Shown piece after piece: positions 60,703-64,000 of a stretch of DNA of 64,000 bases. Positions within the stretch are counted from its first letter, which is position 1, and every line of letters starts with the position of its first letter. The stretch is taken from the NCBI GenBank assembly GCA_019359245.1, contig JAHHHR010000007.1, forward strand, positions 124,001 through 188,000, read 5' to 3'. The position numbers were made by a program, and so were the translations under genes. This DNA is from Nostoc desertorum CM1-VF14. GTDB taxonomy: Bacteria > Cyanobacteriota > Cyanobacteriia > Cyanobacteriales > Nostocaceae. Under the pieces are notes generated by a model. The model saw only the letters and a list, made by a program, of their open reading frames with translations, searched no databases and had not been told where the DNA came from.

Positions 60703-61815
60703 TCAAGCCTTAGCAGCACGAATTGCACTAATAAAGTTTTGAGCATAATTCTGCGTTGAGAAATCGAGGGCGCGTTGCCTGGCGGCTACTCCGGTACTCT
60801 GGGCAAATTCTTGTTCGTCAAGATAGCGGAGAATTGCGATCGCTAATTTCTCTGCATCACCGTAAGGTGTTAATAATCCATTCATGCCATCGGTAATAAT
60901 CTCTGTCGGCCCGCCAGCATCACCAGCAATCACAGGTTTACCTAGCGCCATCGCCTCAATAATCACAATTCCAAACGGCTCTTTATCTGATGCATGAACG
61001 AATACATCCATTGCTTGCACCCACTCCGGGATATTACGCTGTAGCCCAGCCATAATTACTTGCTCTTTCAAGCCCAAGGCTGCAATTTCCGCTTTTAAGA
61101 AGTCCTCATAATCCGGTTCTAAATCGTGCTTACCACCAACAACTACACAATGAGCATCAGGATACTTCTGTAAAATTTTGGGCATTGCTTGCACCAATAC
61201 GTGCATTCCCTTCCATCGTTGCAATCGCCCAACGATTCCAATCAACGGGCCGTGCGAAGGTAAGCCCAGTTTTCGCCGTGCTTCTTCAGGAGTTGGCAAA
61301 GCATTAGGCTCAAATCGGTCTAGTGCGACACCAGGATAAACCAAGGGTGTTGGCCTGTGAGGCCAAATTTCTGCCTGTGCTTGCTTGCCATCTTGGGAGA
61401 GAGTGATAATCGCACGAGCTGGGATTAAAGTAGCAATTCGCACTAACCAAGTCTTATCACTAGGCACTTCTAGCTGATACCACACAGCAGGTAACCCTGC
61501 CAGCATCGCTGCCAAACCTCCAGATATATGCGTAATCCACATCCAATTGACAATTATATCTGCACGTTCGCGGCGTGCGATCGCAGCTATCCGAAAAACG
61601 GCGGCAATAAAACGGTGGATTTGGCGTAAACGTCCACTTTCTACAACTCGTGCATCAATGCCAAGGGACTTTACTTGTTCTACCATTGGACCGTCTTCTA
61701 AAAATATCACCAGCCAATCAACACCAGCATTACGTCCCTGTTGTACCAAATCCCAGAGCATCATTTCACCGCCACCTCGTTGTTCGGCTAGTGGCATTAC
61801 AATAATTGCTTTCAT
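60703..61815 (-). CDS. GT4 family glycosyltransferase
   Basis: A 370-aa GT-B enzyme on the minus strand. The N-terminus MPLAEQRGGGEMMLWDLVQQ has the glycine-rich loop. The donor half shows IGIVGRLQRWKGMHVLVQAM, CVVVGGKHDLEPDYEDFLKA and HASDKEPFGIVIIEAMALGK, with the E-x7-E pair in EPFGIVIIE. Composition is less AT-rich than the EPS operon at 13-25 kb, so it has a different history. It follows the O-antigen-ligase-like gene by 92 bases and is probably in the same unit. Confidence 0.9.
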   Translation of the reverse strand: MKAIIVMPLAEQRGGGEMMLWDLVQQGRNAGVDWLVIFLEDGPMVEQVKSLGIDARVVESGRLRQIHRFIAAVFRIAAIARRERADIIVNWMWITHISGGLAAMLAGLPAVWYQLEVPSDKTWLVRIATLIPARAIITLSQDGKQAQAEIWPHRPTPLVYPGVALDRFEPNALPTPEEARRKLGLPSHGPLIGIVGRLQRWKGMHVLVQAMPKILQKYPDAHCVVVGGKHDLEPDYEDFLKAEIAALGLKEQVIMAGLQRNIPEWVQAMDVFVHASDKEPFGIVIIEAMALGKPVIAGDAGGPTEIITDGMNGLLTPYGDAEKLAIAILRYLDEQEFAQSTGVAARQRALDFSTQNYAQNFISAIRAAKA

Positions 61816-61907
61816 AATTTATACCAGTCCTATTTAAGTTGTAATATTTTGTTGTTTAACTAACCACAAAAACCAATTTGCATCCAGCCAAATATTCTCG
61901 GATTAAT

Positions 61908-63344
61908 TCATAATTGATAATTTTTTTGATGTTGATAGTACTTGTGTCCTGCCATAGCCATAGCTAAAAATCCCCAAAGAATCATCCCAGCCACACTTAA
62001 CATACCGCTACCAATAATTAACTGTGTAGCAGAACTGATACCAATGGCGCGGGCAGCACTGATAAAACTATCAAAACGACCTTCACCATAGCTGCTAACA
62101 CTAATAATTAAAAAAATTAATCCACCCATATAAAAGATGGCTCCAAACCAACCAAGGGTGAAAAATATATCTAAAATGCCGCTATCAATCACCACTACTT
62201 CTATTTGACCAGTTTTTTCGTTGACCTTCCAAATATTTCCTAACCCATTACCTAAAGCATTAGAAAGGGCTAAACCAAGGTTTTTGTCATAAGTTCCCGA
62301 TCTATCTTTAAAGCTATTATCTTCTTCAAGATTAGAAAACGTTTCCAAACGTGCTGCTACAACCCCAGCAATTGGCTCGATAGTTGTCAACGGCACAACA
62401 CAAATTGCCATCACTAGAATTATGATGATTAAGCGCATTTGAATCCGGGTTTTGACTGAACCCATGATCATAATTATTCCCAATAGCCAGCCGCCCCAGT
62501 TAGTCCGTGCTTGTGTTAAGAGGAAGGACAAATAACCAACAGCTGAAGCAGGAAAAATTAAATTTCCAGAGCTGGTAAATAACAACAGCAACCCAGCTTG
62601 CATGACTGAACCAAAGGGGCCGACTGAGTGCAATGTACTCCAAACACGCATCCCGAAAGGTACAGGGTTTCCAGAACTCATGAATAGTTTTGATTCTATG
62701 AGCCAATATCTGTCCCACTCAGGAGCCACAACAAATTGATATACGCCATAAGCTCCTAAAATCAACACGCACCAAAGAAATGTTCGCTGAATGTTCTGGC
62801 GATAGCTGGGATAATCTCGCCAGTTTATAAATAAGTGAAAAGCGAAGATGACTGGACTGAGCCAATCCAGTAGCCCGCGTGCTACAGGGATTGGTGGGTT
62901 ATAAATTAGACCGACGAGAAAGCCATAGAAGACTCCGATAAAAGCCAAAACAAACGGCAAGCCCCCTTGGCGTGAGGCGCGGGGAAAGTGTCGCAAGAAT
63001 GTTGCAATAGTTACAAATACTACTAAATATGGTGCTATGAGCATCTGGCGGGTAGGATCCCAGCCTACTCGATAGTCAACCAAGCGCGTAGCTAAGGGTG
63101 TGAGAAACCAGATCCACCAGGTAAAGCTGATGTAGAGAATGGGATGCCGCAAGTATAAAAACACGGCTACTACTAAAGCTATCACCGGGTAAATTAGGCG
63201 CAATGCGGCAGTAGCACCAGCAAAATAGCAAACTACAGTCAGTAATATAAAGCCTGCGATCGCCATCCAACCCTGTAGCGATCGCTCTTGGGGAGAATAG
63301 TTTTCTTGTGAAAAACTATTGAAAAGTATCTGCTTAGAATTCAT
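61908..63344 (-). CDS. O-antigen ligase/polymerase-like membrane protein
   Basis: A 478-aa protein with about 11-12 membrane segments (for example GWMAIAGFILLTVVCYFAGA, residues 25-44, and ALRLIYPVIALVVAVFLYLR). A periplasmic region near 350-395 (SNLEEDNSFKDRSGTYDKNL, GLALSNALGNGLGNIWKVNE) has the G-x-G-L-G-N pattern of Wzy_C/O-antigen-ligase proteins. Flanking glycosyltransferase genes on the same strand point to a second polysaccharide cluster, possibly for the hormogonium or sheath polysaccharide. Confidence 0.82.
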   Translation of the reverse strand: MNSKQILFNSFSQENYSPQERSLQGWMAIAGFILLTVVCYFAGATAALRLIYPVIALVVAVFLYLRHPILYISFTWWIWFLTPLATRLVDYRVGWDPTRQMLIAPYLVVFVTIATFLRHFPRASRQGGLPFVLAFIGVFYGFLVGLIYNPPIPVARGLLDWLSPVIFAFHLFINWRDYPSYRQNIQRTFLWCVLILGAYGVYQFVVAPEWDRYWLIESKLFMSSGNPVPFGMRVWSTLHSVGPFGSVMQAGLLLLFTSSGNLIFPASAVGYLSFLLTQARTNWGGWLLGIIMIMGSVKTRIQMRLIIIILVMAICVVPLTTIEPIAGVVAARLETFSNLEEDNSFKDRSGTYDKNLGLALSNALGNGLGNIWKVNEKTGQIEVVVIDSGILDIFFTLGWFGAIFYMGGLIFLIISVSSYGEGRFDSFISAARAIGISSATQLIIGSGMLSVAGMILWGFLAMAMAGHKYYQHQKNYQL

Positions 63345-63385
63345 TCAATTTTAGATTTTAGATTTTTACATAAATAAATTCAAAA

Positions 63386-64000
63386 TTAATGAATCGGTTT
63401 TGAATTTTGAATTTTAAATTCTTTATATCCCTGCCAACGCCCATGCCAGGATGCCAGCAATTTTTTCCCTGCCAGCTGCCCTTGGCTAGGTAAAAATCTT
63501 AACCATTGTACGAAACCCAAACTATCGCATGTACCCACAAATACTGCCCAGAATAAAAATACAATCCGGCGGATAAATGGCAAATGCTCTAATAAAACTA
63601 AGGTTTCATTATGGACTAAATTAATAAAGGCAACTTCATTAAAATTATTTCGCTGATCTTCATCAAAACGTTGTGCTGGATAGTGATCTACAGCAACGTT
63701 AGGATCATAAATTATCTTCCAACCAGCCCGTTTTAATGTCAGAGTGAATGCCATTTCAAAATGTACTTGCGCTCCTGTACCGCGCATCCGTTCGTCAAAG
63801 CGCAATTGTCCGATTGCCTCTTTACGAAAACTCATGTTTACGCCTTTGAGAATATCGACTTCGCGGGGTTCTCCCACTCCCAGATGATGGTTGCCAATCA
63901 CTCGCCCAAACCACTGCAACTGTCCCACTACGGGGCGGGATTCGTCTTCTAATTTGCTGCCGTGGTGTATCCAATCACGCCCTCCTAAACCGCCGAGACG
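63386..64000 (-). CDS. GT2 family glycosyltransferase, 5' end outside the window
   Basis: The frame is open to the right edge, so the N-terminal donor-binding domain lies beyond the window; a GTG at 63928 is internal. The visible 200 residues start LGGLGGRDWIHHGSKLEDES and continue LQWFGRVIGNHHLGVGEPRE, VDILKGVNMSFRKEAIGQLR, FDERMRGTGAQVHFEMAFTL, the acceptor-side half of family 2 enzymes, where GVNMSFRKEAI and the ED-type motif lie. A hydrophobic segment near the end (IRRIVFLFWAVFVGTCDSLG) may associate with membrane. The last residues (KEFKIQNSKPIH) are encoded by an AATTTTG-type repeat. Confidence 0.85.
   Translation of the reverse strand, partial: RLGGLGGRDWIHHGSKLEDESRPVVGQLQWFGRVIGNHHLGVGEPREVDILKGVNMSFRKEAIGQLRFDERMRGTGAQVHFEMAFTLTLKRAGWKIIYDPNVAVDHYPAQRFDEDQRNNFNEVAFINLVHNETLVLLEHLPFIRRIVFLFWAVFVGTCDSLGFVQWLRFLPSQGQLAGKKLLASWHGRWQGYKEFKIQNSKPIH
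63396..63416. repeat. AATTTTG-type heptamer repeat at the 3' end of the GT2 gene
   Basis: About three heptamer units (GGTTTTG, AATTTTG, AATTTTA) of the same repeat type as at 1295-1329. They lie inside the last codons of the minus-strand GT2 gene. A related ATTTTAG repeat lies at about 63346-63361. Confidence 0.65.

Noticed and set aside
1..64000. CRISPR array, tRNA, rRNA or a named riboswitch
   Set aside because: Clustered repeats here are tandem heptamers or scattered palindromes without regular spacers. I saw no cloverleaf with a GTTCRANYC arm and no conserved riboswitch core, though weak cases could be missed by eye.

Overview
The window looks like chromosome of a filamentous heterocyst-forming cyanobacterium of the Nostoc/Anabaena group. 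The evidence is frequent HIP1 octamers (GCGATCGC), AT-rich heptamer tandem repeats (AATTTTG), many short palindromic and MITE-like elements between genes, and a gene set typical of the group: an 806-aa sucrose synthase, AcnB, a group 2 sigma factor, a plant-type ferredoxin, a Mo-nitrogenase-C-like protein and low-temperature/stress genes. I found no tRNA, rRNA or CRISPR array.

Region by region. (1) 1-3.5 kb: a truncated outer-membrane polysaccharide export (OPX) protein and a Wzc/GumC-like chain-length protein with a degenerate kinase domain. (2) 3.7-6.2 kb: two tandem rhomboid proteases and a TPR protein. (3) 7.1-25.3 kb: a large Wzx/Wzy-type exopolysaccharide locus, all on the + strand: initiating phosphotransferase, GalE, a complete Wzc-like tyrosine kinase, five GT4 glycosyltransferases, two hexapeptide acyltransferases, two methyltransferases, flippase, polymerase and a nucleotide-sugar epimerase. 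The part from 13 kb on is visibly more AT-rich and is bounded on the right by a MITE, a duplicated gene fragment and a further methyltransferase. (4) 26.6-29.4 kb, minus strand: a YdcF-family protein and a pair of secreted proteins, one an outer-membrane barrel candidate. (5) 29.4-30.5 kb: a graveyard of repeats with a broken ISAs1-type transposase. (6) 30.5-36.7 kb: an HxlR regulator, a small coiled-coil protein with two tandem vWA proteins, ObgE, a TerB/Mo-nitrogenase-C protein, a broken methyltransferase and a GCS2-type ligase. (7) 37.2-42.3 kb: a stress cluster (Lti-like secreted protein, Dps, GSP17M/ChaB protein, TIGR02587/TIGR02588 membrane pair, a frameshifted CsbD gene, a GlsB/YmgE protein). 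(8) 42.4-57.6 kb: mostly housekeeping and stress genes (acnB, susA, a peptidoglycan-binding protein, ROK kinase, creatininase-like protein, FecCD permease, SMR transporter, Hsp20, ferredoxin, hemD). (9) 58.9-60.5 kb: a sigma factor and an AllA-like protein. (10) 60.7-64 kb, minus strand: part of a second polysaccharide cluster (GT4, O-antigen-ligase-like protein, truncated GT2).

How the genes fit together. The left third encodes the full logic of a Wzx/Wzy capsule or slime pathway: lipid-linked initiation by the WbaP-like enzyme, chain extension by the GT4 enzymes, decoration by acyl- and methyltransferases, flipping, polymerisation, and length control and export by PCP/OPX proteins. The middle third carries stress-protection functions. 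The intergenic DNA is unusually rich in small mobile repeats, several of which have altered genes: one supplies a stop codon, one interrupts a transposase, and a short tandem duplication frameshifts csbD. All product calls come from reading translated motifs, not from database searches.
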